Positions 42,220-50,048 of a stretch of DNA of 64,000 nt are shown here, piece by piece. The stretch covers positions 1 through 64,000 of the forward strand of contig NZ_CAUHPG010000003.1 in NCBI RefSeq assembly GCF_959608125.1. Direction: 5' to 3'. Each line of letters starts with the position of its first letter. Positions within the stretch are counted from its first letter, which is position 1. The notes under the pieces are model-generated. The model was given only the letters and a program-made list of their open reading frames with translations, was not told where the DNA came from and made no database searches. The stretch is from an uncultured Slackia sp. (GTDB taxonomy: Bacteria; Actinomycetota; Coriobacteriia; Coriobacteriales; Eggerthellaceae). The position numbers and the translations under genes are program-made.

Positions 42220-42864
42220 GTGTTCGGTATAGGTGGATTCGAACTATTCCTCATCTTGCTGTTCGGGTTTTTGATCTTCGGCCCCGACAAGCTGCCGCAG
42301 CTTGCCAAGACCATCGGCATGGCTGTGCAGAAGTTCCGCAGCGCGCAGGACGAGATGAACAAGGTCGTCAAGACCGAAATCTACGATCCCATGAGCGACA
42401 AGCCGGTGAAAAATCCGCTCGATGCGATCGATAAGGACAACAAGCAGAAGGTGGAGAAGAAGGAATCCTTCGCTTCCCGCAAGGCCAAGTACGACAAAGA
42501 GCGCGAAGACAAGAAGAAGCGCGAGGCTGCCAACGAGGCGGCCAAAGAGGTCCGTGCTGCAGCCGCCGCCGAGAAGAAGGCGTCCGATGAGGCAGCAGCC
42601 GCCGCTGGCGCGGCAGGTGCCGCCGTCGTTGCCGCGGCGAAGACTCCCACCCAGGTGCACGAAGAGGTCATGAGCGCTCGCAAGGAGGCTACCGCAAAGG
42701 TGGCGGCTCAGCAGGAGGCCAAAAAGGCTGCTGACAAGGACCTCGCCGACGAAATCTTCGGCACCAAGCCCATCGTGAAGAAAACCGAGAACCAGGATGC
42801 GGCGGCCCCCGCGTCCGACGATGCCGCCGAGGCGTCTGATTCTGCCAAGAAGGAGGACAACTAA
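42220..42864 (+). CDS. tatB: Sec-independent translocase TatA/TatB-type subunit
   Basis: 214 aa. One N-terminal TM helix 'FGIGGFELFLILLFGFLIFG' followed by 'PDKLPQLAKTIG' amphipathic helix, the TatA/B signature; the FGIG start and genetic link favour TatB. The C-terminal ~130 residues are Lys/Ala/Glu-rich, probably coiled coil, longer than usual. GTG at 42220 has GAGAGG 6 bases upstream; TTG at 42214 would abut it. Stop overlaps the tatC ATG by one base. Exports the twin-arginine flavoproteins of this window, among others. Confidence 0.88.
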   Translation: MFGIGGFELFLILLFGFLIFGPDKLPQLAKTIGMAVQKFRSAQDEMNKVVKTEIYDPMSDKPVKNPLDAIDKDNKQKVEKKESFASRKAKYDKEREDKKKREAANEAAKEVRAAAAAEKKASDEAAAAAGAAGAAVVAAAKTPTQVHEEVMSARKEATAKVAAQQEAKKAADKDLADEIFGTKPIVKKTENQDAAAPASDDAAEASDSAKKEDN

Positions 42865-43715
42865 TGCCTATCGGTCCGGCGCGTATGCCCCTTTTCGACC
42901 ATCTGGGCGAGCTGCGCATGCGACTTGTCCGCATTGTGGTCAGCCTATTCATCGCCATGTGCGTTTTCTACATGGCAACCCCTACGATCATCCAGTTCAT
43001 GTGCCTGCCGGTATATGACTACCTGCCGAAGGATCCCACCACGGGCGCTATCGCGCTGAACGTCTTCGACGTGTTCGGCTCGTTCACCATCCGCTTCAAG
43101 GTGGCGCTGTGGACGTCGGTCGTCGCCTGCATGCCCATCATTTTGTGGCAGATCCTGGCGTTCTTCCTGCCTGCGCTTAAGCCTAACGAGCGCAAGTGGT
43201 TCATTCCCACGTTCGCCGCGGGCGTCGCGCTGTTCATCGGCGGCACGGTGTTCTGCTACGCGTTGATTCTGAACCCGGCCGTGCAGTGGCTGACCGACCA
43301 GGCCAACGGCTTCGCGAACATCTTCCCCGACGCCAAGGCATGGATCGACGTCATCATCAACTTCGAGCTGGCGTTCGGTTTCGCTTTCGAGCTGCCTTTG
43401 GTGGTGTTCTATCTGGTCGTGTTCGAGATCATCCCGTACGCCAAGCTTCGCAACTCCTGGCGTACCGTCTATATTGTGCTCATGGTCATTTCCGCCATGG
43501 TCACGCTGGACGCATCGCCTGTCACCATGCTCATGATGTTCGCCGCGTTGCTCATGCTGTACGAGGTCAGCCTTCTGGTGGCGCGCATGGTGCTTGGCAA
43601 CCGTGTGAAGAAGCAGAAGGAAGAGGCCGATCGCGAAGCGCGCGAAGAGGCCGAATGGCAGGAGGAATGGGGTCAGAAGAAAGAGGCCATCAAGAAGCGT
43701 CTTGCCGACGACTAA
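42864..43715 (+). CDS. tatC: Sec-independent translocase TatC
   Basis: 283 aa. Six-TM receptor for twin-arginine signal peptides. 'MPLFDHLGELRMRLVR' is the conserved N-terminal TatC motif; 'FGFAFELPLVVFYLV' is a conserved helix. The C-terminal ~40 residues are charged and coiled ('EEADREAREEAEWQEEWGQ'). Overlaps tatB by one base. Terminator at 43763. Confidence 0.95.
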   Translation: MPIGPARMPLFDHLGELRMRLVRIVVSLFIAMCVFYMATPTIIQFMCLPVYDYLPKDPTTGAIALNVFDVFGSFTIRFKVALWTSVVACMPIILWQILAFFLPALKPNERKWFIPTFAAGVALFIGGTVFCYALILNPAVQWLTDQANGFANIFPDAKAWIDVIINFELAFGFAFELPLVVFYLVVFEIIPYAKLRNSWRTVYIVLMVISAMVTLDASPVTMLMMFAALLMLYEVSLLVARMVLGNRVKKQKEEADREAREEAEWQEEWGQKKEAIKKRLADD

Positions 43716-43762
43716 GGTTTGAGTGCCTGAGCGCGAGCGATAGGGCTAACCATACGAATGCC

Positions 43763-43793
43763 GAGCGGACTCCCGAACGGGGGTCCGCTTTTT
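43763..43793 (+). terminator. Intrinsic terminator after tatC
   Basis: AGCGGACTCCC paired with GGGGTCCGCT, loop GAAC, then a T run. Confidence 0.88.
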
Positions 43794-44027
43794 ATGTCCC
43801 CAATGCGCTTATGGGCGAGGTCGGTAGGAGTCGAATGTCGGGGTTTGCGGGTGCGCCGTTCGCCGACGGGGCCGTTTGCCGATTTGTGAGCGGCAGGGGA
43901 GCATAAGGCTGTGTTTTCGTTGCGGTCAGGGGTGAATATTGGTACTTTGGAAAAATGTATTTGATTGGTCTGTTCGGAGTTGCCATAAGGTAATTCATAT
44001 CTTTGAACAGGGATTAGGAGAATATAT
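43794..44027 (+). promoter_or_regulatory. Leader of SLH protein gene, candidate promoter
   Basis: The gap 43716-44027 holds the tatC terminator and then an AT-rich leader. Candidate promoter: TTGATT (43961-43966), 17 bases, CATAAG (43984-43989). TTAGGAG stands 8-9 bases before the start. Confidence 0.4.
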
Positions 44028-46898
44028 ATGGATATGCAGAGCAAACGAGGCAAGGCGCTCTCCGTCGTTACGGCGGCCACTCTTGCCGCATCGCTGGGCG
44101 TTCCCGTGGTCGCCATCGCAGAAGAGGTCGATCAGGCTGCTGCCGCTCAGGAAACCGCCTATCAGCGCGGTAACGTAGTCGACGAAATGCTGGCGGGCCA
44201 GAGCGAGGCAGCGACCGCTTCCGCCATTAAGATTGGCGACGTTTCTTATGATACGCTGCAGGCTGCCGTGAGCGCTATCGAGAAAGGGACGGCGTCGGGT
44301 ACTGAAATCAAGCTCGAAGGCAATGCTGCGGGCAATGGCGTGGTGGTGAAGAGCGGTACGAACTTTACGCTCGACCTGGGTGGATTCACGTATACCATCG
44401 ACGGCAATACGGTTGGATCGACTGGTACGGAGACCAATGGCTTCCAGCTTCTGAAAGATAGCAACATTACGATTAAGAATGGCGTTATTAAATCCGACAA
44501 GGCCAGGATTCTTATTCAGAATTACAGTAATCTGACGCTTGAGGGGGTCAGCCTGGAAGGCGGCGCCTCGACGCAGTATACGTTGTCTAACAATAATGGT
44601 GAAACCGTAATCGGCAAGGGCACCAACGTTATTGCCGGCAAGGCGGCCCCTCAGGCTGCTTTCGACGTGTGCGGTTTCGGCAATTACGCTGGCGCTAGGG
44701 TCACTGTTGCCGCAGATGCGGGTCGTATCGAAGGCGCCATTGAACTTTCCTCCAACAAGAATGAGCATGACCTTAAACTCACGATTAACGGTGGCGACCT
44801 TTCTAAGGCGACGATGGTTGCGGAATCGGGCGCAGAAAAGGTTGAGGTTGCAAAGGCGGATACGGTCACTGTGTCGGCACCGCAGGGCTTTGCCTGGGTT
44901 GATAACGCTCTTGTTGTGGCGAAGGCTGCGATCAATGGTACGGTGTATTCCACTCTGGCTGAAGCTGTCGCTGCTGCTGCGGATGGCGCTACGGTGACCC
45001 TGCTCGATAACGTCGATCTGGATAAGACCGTCGAGGTTTCCAAGAATCTCAAGATCGATCTTGCCAGCTACGATATCAAGGGCAACGACGTCCGCGCGTT
45101 CCTGGTTAAGGGCGGCAAGCTCGAATTTGCCGGCGAGGGCGTCGTGACGAGCGTGAAGCCCGAAGGCGGCAATCTTGCTGATACGAGCTCCGTTATCCGC
45201 GTTGGCGACAATAGCGGCGATGCGGGTCGCGAAGCGTCTCTGGTCATAGGCAAGGATGTTGTCATCGAGGCTCCCGACACTTACGGCGTGGGCGCATTCG
45301 GCGATAAGACCGTTGAATCCGTCGAGGTTTACGGCAAGATTCATGCGACCAGCAAGGCCAGCGCTCTTGGCGGCAATGGGTCTGCTCAGTATGGCGGCAC
45401 GACCTTTACTCTCCATGAGGGCTCCGAAGTCACGGCGACCGGCTCCGTGGCCATCTACCATCCTCAGGCCGGCACGCTGACTGTCGAAGGCGCCCTTATC
45501 AGGGGCCTTGGCGGCATCGAGCTCAAAGGCGGCGAGGTCGATGTCAAGATCGGTGGCAATACGAAGGTCGAGGCGACGGGCGAGATTTCTCACGAAGAGA
45601 ACAATAACGGCACGTCGTCTTCTGGCTATGCGGTTGCCGTCGTTGACAATAAGAATTACGCGGGCGCCGCAAAGGTGAAGATCGCTGCGGGCGAGTTCGT
45701 CGGCGACATCGCGATTCTCACGGACAATGAAGTTGCCGAGGACAAGAAGGGTTCGATCGAAATCACGGGCGGCACCTTTACGAAGGACCCCACTGCTTTC
45801 GTGGCGGACGGTTACAAGGCCAATGAGTCTAACGGTAAGTGGACCGTTTCCGCAATTGTCCCGCCCGCTCCTCCCGCTCCCCAGCCTGACACCGACGTCG
45901 AGCAGCGTCCCGACGGCTCCACCGTCACCACCGTCACCAAGCCCGACGGAAGCCAGACCGTGACCACCGAGGCCGCCGACGGCAGCCAGTCCGTCGTGTC
46001 CAAGGATGCCGACGGCAACGTGACCTCCACCGAGGTCTCCGTCTCCGACAAGGCCGCGCAGGCGGGCGAGGTCGTCCTGCCCCTCGATCCCTCCAAGCCC
46101 GCGGCCGACGCCGGCGAGGCGCCCGCCGTCGAGGTGAAGGTGCCCGCGTCGGTGACCGCCGAGGCCCCCGTCAAGGTGACCGTCCCGGTCGACGCGGACG
46201 AGCCCGACTACGGCGTCGTCGTGTTCGCGGTCGACGCCGACGGCAACGAGACCGTGCTGCCCAAGTGCGGCGTCGACGCCGACGGCAACGCGGTGTTCGA
46301 GGCCGCGGGCGACGTGACGATCAAGGTCGTCGACGCCGCCTTCGAGTTCCCCGACGTCGCCGGCGCCTGGTACGGCGAGCAGGGCGTGGCCGACTTCGTC
46401 AGCGCCCGCGGCATCCTGACGGGCGTCCCGCAGGCCGACGGCGCGCTGCGCTTCGAGGGCGACGCCGCCACCACGCGCGCCATGTTCGTGACCATGCTGC
46501 ACCGCGCCGAGTCCTGCCCCGACGCCGAGGGCGCGGGCTTCGACGACGCCGCGGGCATGTGGTTCGAGGAGGCCGCGGCCTGGGGCGAGGCCACGGGCGT
46601 GGTCGACGGCTACGGCGGCTCCTCCTTCGGCGGAGACGACCCGGTCACCCGCGAGCAGATGGCCGTGTTCCTGATGCGCTACGCCGAGCACCTGGGCCTG
46701 GACACCTCGGCCCGCGCCGACCTGTCCGAGTTCCCCGACGGCTCCGAGGCGAGCCCCTGGGCCTCCCAGGCCATGTCCTGGGCGGTGGCCGAGGGCCTGT
46801 TCTCCGGCCGCGACGGCCGGCTCGACCCGACCGACGGCGCCACCCGCGCCGAGGCGTCCGCGGTCGTGATGCGCTTCATCAACGGGCTCTACGCGTAG
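44028..46898 (+). CDS. S-layer-homology surface protein with beta-helix-like repeats
   Basis: 956 aa. Sec signal peptide (cleavage probably after 'VVAIAEE' region), then ~570 residues of Gly/Val/Asn-rich strands resembling right-handed beta-helix repeats ('YDTLQAAVSAIEKGTA', 'YSTLAEAVAAAADGATV' are two related units). Next come a Pro linker ('IVPPAPPAPQP'), a Thr/Val repeat linker (~620-690), and three SLH-like domains from about residue 775: 'FPDVAGAWYGEQGVADFV', 'FDDAAGMWFEEAAAWGEA', 'FPDGSEASPWASQAMSWA'. SLH domains bind secondary wall polymer. Base composition jumps near 45,850, so the gene is a mosaic. Confidence 0.85.
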   Translation: MDMQSKRGKALSVVTAATLAASLGVPVVAIAEEVDQAAAAQETAYQRGNVVDEMLAGQSEAATASAIKIGDVSYDTLQAAVSAIEKGTASGTEIKLEGNAAGNGVVVKSGTNFTLDLGGFTYTIDGNTVGSTGTETNGFQLLKDSNITIKNGVIKSDKARILIQNYSNLTLEGVSLEGGASTQYTLSNNNGETVIGKGTNVIAGKAAPQAAFDVCGFGNYAGARVTVAADAGRIEGAIELSSNKNEHDLKLTINGGDLSKATMVAESGAEKVEVAKADTVTVSAPQGFAWVDNALVVAKAAINGTVYSTLAEAVAAAADGATVTLLDNVDLDKTVEVSKNLKIDLASYDIKGNDVRAFLVKGGKLEFAGEGVVTSVKPEGGNLADTSSVIRVGDNSGDAGREASLVIGKDVVIEAPDTYGVGAFGDKTVESVEVYGKIHATSKASALGGNGSAQYGGTTFTLHEGSEVTATGSVAIYHPQAGTLTVEGALIRGLGGIELKGGEVDVKIGGNTKVEATGEISHEENNNGTSSSGYAVAVVDNKNYAGAAKVKIAAGEFVGDIAILTDNEVAEDKKGSIEITGGTFTKDPTAFVADGYKANESNGKWTVSAIVPPAPPAPQPDTDVEQRPDGSTVTTVTKPDGSQTVTTEAADGSQSVVSKDADGNVTSTEVSVSDKAAQAGEVVLPLDPSKPAADAGEAPAVEVKVPASVTAEAPVKVTVPVDADEPDYGVVVFAVDADGNETVLPKCGVDADGNAVFEAAGDVTIKVVDAAFEFPDVAGAWYGEQGVADFVSARGILTGVPQADGALRFEGDAATTRAMFVTMLHRAESCPDAEGAGFDDAAGMWFEEAAAWGEATGVVDGYGGSSFGGDDPVTREQMAVFLMRYAEHLGLDTSARADLSEFPDGSEASPWASQAMSWAVAEGLFSGRDGRLDPTDGATRAEASAVVMRFINGLYA

Positions 46899-46918
46899 AC
46901 ATAGAACCTGCGCTGAGC

Positions 46919-46945
46919 GGGGCCGCCCTTCGGGGCGGCCCTTTT
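46919..46945 (+). terminator. Intrinsic terminator after SLH gene
   Basis: GGGCCGCCC/GGGCGGCCC stem with TTCG loop and TTTT. From here to 47190 I see no gene or clear promoter. Confidence 0.92.
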
Positions 46946-47190
46946 CGCTTCTGGGTTTCCAGGCGACTGCCGTCAAGCACGCGGTGTCCCTCTTTCGGGG
47001 AGATTCGGCCCGAACGGGGAAACGGCACCGCCGTGCCGGCATTCCTGCGATAGGATGGGGCATGTGTCGCGTCGTTGCGAGGGTCCATCGTGCGCGGCAA
47101 CGATTGCAGCATCGCACCATGCCGCGCGGGTTCCGCTGCGCATCGGCCGCGTGCGGGCGTTTCCGCCCGACTTGATTCGAAAGGAATGGT

Positions 47191-47577
47191 ATGCACGAAC
47201 TGGGGATCATGACGGGCGTCGTGGACAGCGTGACGCAGGCCGCCCAGGCGAACGGCGCGCTGAAGGTGCTCAAGGTGTCCCTTTCGGTGGGGCGCATGAC
47301 TGAGGCCATCGAGGATGCGTTGCAGTTCGCGTTCGAGGCGCTGACCGACCGAGACCCGCTCTATGACGGCGCGCAACTGGAAATCACCATGGTGGAGCCG
47401 CGCAGTCGCTGCACGGAATGCGGAGCGGTCTACGAGCACGACCGCTTCCACGTGTCGTGTCCTGAATGCGGCGGATTCGGCGAGCTGATATCGGGCAAGG
47501 AGCTTCGCATCGACAGCATCGAAGTCGATCTACCCGATGACGATGATGCCGACGAGCCGCAGAGCGAGGCATCCTAG
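47191..47577 (+). CDS. hypA: Hydrogenase nickel-incorporation protein HypA
   Basis: 128 aa. Nickel metallochaperone: N-terminal 'MHELGIM' gives the Ni ligands; zinc Cys pairs in 'SRCTECGAVYE' and 'VSCPECGG'. The C-terminal acidic tail ('DLPDDDDADEPQSE') is longer than usual. GAAAGG ribosome binding site. hypB follows after 72 bases. No [NiFe]-hydrogenase or urease genes lie in the window. Confidence 0.94.
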   Translation: MHELGIMTGVVDSVTQAAQANGALKVLKVSLSVGRMTEAIEDALQFAFEALTDRDPLYDGAQLEITMVEPRSRCTECGAVYEHDRFHVSCPECGGFGELISGKELRIDSIEVDLPDDDDADEPQSEAS

Positions 47578-47649
47578 CTCTTCCGTCCCTTCTGTGCCGG
47601 GGTGCCGGCCTTCGAGATGAGCCCTGTTCGTATTGACGAAAGGAATGTC

Positions 47650-48306
47650 ATGAAAATAGATATGAAGCAGCCTATTCTCGATAAGAACGACCGCCTTGCG
47701 GCCGATAACCGCGCGCTGTTCAAAGAGAAGGGCGTGTTCGTTCTCGACCTTCTGGCAAGCCCCGGTTCGGGCAAGACGTCTACCATCCTGGCCACGATCG
47801 AGGCGCTGCGCGATGAGTACAATATCGCCGTCATCGAGGGCGATATCGCCAGTAACGTCGATGCTGCTCGCATCAGCGCGCAGGGCATCGCCGCGGTGCA
47901 GATCAACACGGGCGGCGCGTGCCACCTGGAAAGCGACATGGTCCGCCGTGCCGTGGATGCGCTCGATCTGGACAACCTCGACCTGATTATCGTCGAGAAC
48001 GTGGGCAATCTGGTGTGCCCGACCGACTTCGACCTGGGCGAGGGCGCCAAGGTCATGATTCTGTCGGTGCCCGAAGGCGACGACAAGCCGCTCAAGTACC
48101 CGGGCGTCTTCCAGGCGTCCGAGGCCATCATCCTGAACAAGGTGGACACCATGGAGGTGTTCAACTTCGACGAGCAGGCGTTCCGCGACGCGGTCACGCA
48201 GCTCAATCCCGCCGCGCCGATTTTCCCGATTTCCGCTACCAAGGGCGCGGGCGTCGACGAATGGGCCGACTGGCTGCGCGCGAAGATTGAGGCGTTCCGC
48301 GCATAA
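47650..48306 (+). CDS. hypB: Hydrogenase accessory GTPase HypB
   Basis: 218 aa. GTPase that loads nickel. P-loop 'LLASPGSGKTSTIL', metal-site 'NTGGACHLESDM' (Cys-His), guanine-specificity 'ILNKVDTMEV'. It lacks the N-terminal His-rich or CxxC nickel-storage stretch found in some HypBs. Start at 47650 after AAAGGA; the frame from 47602 has no site. Its stop codon lies within a 7-bp tandem repeat. Confidence 0.94.
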   Translation: MKIDMKQPILDKNDRLAADNRALFKEKGVFVLDLLASPGSGKTSTILATIEALRDEYNIAVIEGDIASNVDAARISAQGIAAVQINTGGACHLESDMVRRAVDALDLDNLDLIIVENVGNLVCPTDFDLGEGAKVMILSVPEGDDKPLKYPGVFQASEAIILNKVDTMEVFNFDEQAFRDAVTQLNPAAPIFPISATKGAGVDEWADWLRAKIEAFRA

Positions 48307-48350
48307 CGCATAACGCATAACGCATAACGCATAACGCATAACGCATAACG
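48301..48350. repeat. 7-bp tandem repeat (GCATAAC x7)
   Basis: Seven exact head-to-tail copies of GCATAAC (48301-48349), with a degenerate eighth (GTAGAAC). The array begins with the last codon and stop of hypB and ends 12 bases before its terminator. It is a simple-sequence repeat likely to vary in copy number. Confidence 0.95.
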
Positions 48351-48361
48351 TAGAACGAACC

Positions 48362-48393
48362 AAGAAGGAGCCGGCATGTCGGCTCCTTCTTTC
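48362..48393 (+). terminator. Terminator after hypB
   Basis: AAGAAGGAGCCG-type stem with complement CGGCTCCTTCTT, 6-base loop and T run. Confidence 0.9.
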
Positions 48394-48467
48394 GTGGTAT
48401 GTGAAAATCGGAAGTTGCGAAAAGGGCTTCGCTCTCCAATCGCGAATCTATGGCGGAGCGTCGCCTG

Positions 48468-49109
48468 CTAGAACGGCAAGGCGATGTCGAACAGCATCAT
48501 CGCGCTGGCATAGCCAGCGATCGCGCCGAGGGCGACGGCTACGATGCCAATCCCCAATCCGCGCACGAGCGCTTTCCAAAGTGGCTTTTCGCCGTAAGCC
48601 GCCTTCATTTTCCTCTGGCGGGATATCGTGCGATCCGTACGGGCCGAGCGATCGACGGCTTCGCCCCTTGCGAATGCCAGTATCTCTCGATATGTCTGCA
48701 CGTCGTTTTCGATTTTCATGCGCTCGAGCACTACGGCTACCGCCATCGATGCGGCCCACGGAGCCAGTCCCAGCAGGACTCCGAGAGGTCCCCACAATGC
48801 GGTGCCTGCCAGAGCGAAGGGGATCATGAGCGCCAGCAGGACGAACATGCCGATTCCGAGGATGCGCATCTTTTTCGCATCGGCCGACGCCACCGTCTTC
48901 TCCATCATTTCCAGGTCTCCTTTCACGAGCGCGTCGATCGTCGTGTCGAAAAGGACGCTGAGCAGCAGCAGGCTCTGGATGTCGGGATACGTTTTGTCCG
49001 TTTCCCAGTTGGAGATGGTTTGGCGCGACACGTAGATGCGCTCGGCAAGCTCTTCCTGGGAAAGCCCCATGTCGGTGCGGCGCTTTTTAATCTGATTGCT
49101 GATGTCCAT
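48468..49109 (-). CDS. XRE-family regulator with C-terminal membrane domain
   Basis: 213 aa. N-terminal helix-turn-helix (residues 1-65): 'LSQEELAERIYVSRQTISNW'. Then three to four hydrophobic helices, at about 82-130 and 185-210, put the DNA-binding domain at the membrane. Typical of small Gram-positive-type membrane XRE proteins, whose signals are unknown. AAAGGA ribosome binding site. Its promoter region (49110-49377) carries three GCGTTT repeats 11-12 bases apart, maybe its own operator. Divergent from the cysteine hydrolase gene. Confidence 0.85.
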   Translation of the reverse strand: MDISNQIKKRRTDMGLSQEELAERIYVSRQTISNWETDKTYPDIQSLLLLSVLFDTTIDALVKGDLEMMEKTVASADAKKMRILGIGMFVLLALMIPFALAGTALWGPLGVLLGLAPWAASMAVAVVLERMKIENDVQTYREILAFARGEAVDRSARTDRTISRQRKMKAAYGEKPLWKALVRGLGIGIVAVALGAIAGYASAMMLFDIALPF

Positions 49110-49166
49110 GAGGTTCCTTTCGACGTGCCGTATCGTACGAAGCGGGGTCGAATTGTGCAGCTAAAA

Positions 49167-49195
49167 GCGTTTGACAAGCGTTTTATCAGGCGTTT
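49167..49195. promoter_or_regulatory. Three phased GCGTTT repeats
   Basis: GCGTTT at 49167-49172, 49178-49183 and 49190-49195, spaced 11 and 12 bases, about 60 bases upstream of the XRE gene start. Confidence 0.4.
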
Positions 49196-49377
49196 CGTTG
49201 TCATTTATCAAAACGTTCCACCGTCGTCGATTTGCCGGCCGATGTTTCGCGGGCCTTTCGCCATGCATGATAGCGTACGGTATCCGGTTCCGCCGTCCGT
49301 GCGGCTCCCTCTCGTCGCGTCGGATGTGCTCGCACGTTACAATGGTTCGACCGATCCCGTTTACGAAAGGACGAACC

Positions 49378-49971
49378 ATGGCCTATCTTCCCGAATCACA
49401 ATCCACTCCTTGGCAACAGTCGAACGAAATCGACCTGTCCCGCACGGCGGTGCTTGTGATCGACGTGCTGGGCGGCAGCGGCGGCGTGGTGCCGGGCCTC
49501 GAGGAGATGGCCGATAACGCGGTGCGCATCGTGAAGGCGGCCCGCGTCGCGGGCGTGCCTGTCGTGTTCTCGAACGACGCGCATATCGCCGGCATCGATA
49601 AGGAAATCGAGCTGTGGGGCGAGCATGGCATCGCGGGCACCGATTCCGCCCGCCCGCTCGATGCATTCGAAGTGCAGGAGGGCGACTACGTCGTTCCGAA
49701 GCGCCGCTACGACGGCTTCTTCCAGACCGACCTCGATCTGACGTTGCGCGAGCTGGGCGTGGACACGCTGATCGCCTTCGGCTGCGACACCAACATCTGC
49801 GTGCTCCAGACGCTGGCGGGCGCGTATTTCCGCGGATATAAGACCGTGGTCGCGGCGGATGCGTGCGGCACGTTCCTTGTCGGCACGCAGGAGCAGGGTC
49901 TCGACTACTTCACGCGCTGCTACGACAGCCGCGTCATCGACACCGACGCCGTCATCGCCTGCCTGTCCTAG
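49378..49971 (+). CDS. Cysteine hydrolase, isochorismatase/nicotinamidase-like
   Basis: 197 aa. Catalytic triad: Asp29 in 'AVLVIDVLGG', Lys in 'YVVPKRRYDGF', Cys141 in 'FGCDTNICVLQTL'. The family includes nicotinamidases, isochorismatases and other amidases; the residues do not decide which. Start at 49378 after GAAAGG; TTACAAT upstream near 49337 may be the -10. nadE lies 3.7 kb downstream, so a nicotinamidase role is possible but weakly supported. Stands alone between promoter region and bidirectional terminator. Confidence 0.87.
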   Translation: MAYLPESQSTPWQQSNEIDLSRTAVLVIDVLGGSGGVVPGLEEMADNAVRIVKAARVAGVPVVFSNDAHIAGIDKEIELWGEHGIAGTDSARPLDAFEVQEGDYVVPKRRYDGFFQTDLDLTLRELGVDTLIAFGCDTNICVLQTLAGAYFRGYKTVVAADACGTFLVGTQEQGLDYFTRCYDSRVIDTDAVIACLS

Positions 49972-49992
49972 GCGAGACGCCCATACAGAGAA

Positions 49993-50033
49993 AGACCCGC
50001 CCTCCGAGCTTCATGCAGGGAAGGCGGGTTTTC
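49993..50033. terminator. Bidirectional terminator
   Basis: ACCCGCC/GGCGGGT stem (49995-50001 with 50023-50029) with flanking A and T runs, between convergent genes. Confidence 0.7.
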
Positions 50034-50048
50034 GTGTTTCGGGGGGCG

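Noticed and set aside
43995..47309. 1104-residue open frame antisense to the SLH protein gene
   Set aside because: No signal peptide, motif or ribosome binding site; it also crosses the SLH terminator and hypA start.
47191..48306. A hydrogenase operon around hypAB
   Set aside because: Neighbours on both sides are unrelated (SLH protein, XRE regulator), with terminators at both ends.
48301..48350. CRISPR-like repeat array
   Set aside because: Units are 7 bp and contiguous with no spacers; no cas genes.
48236..48439. Minus-strand 'MRYALCV' repeat protein over the GCATAAC array
   Set aside because: It is just the tandem repeat read as protein; the 7-bp unit cycles through all frames and nothing else supports it.
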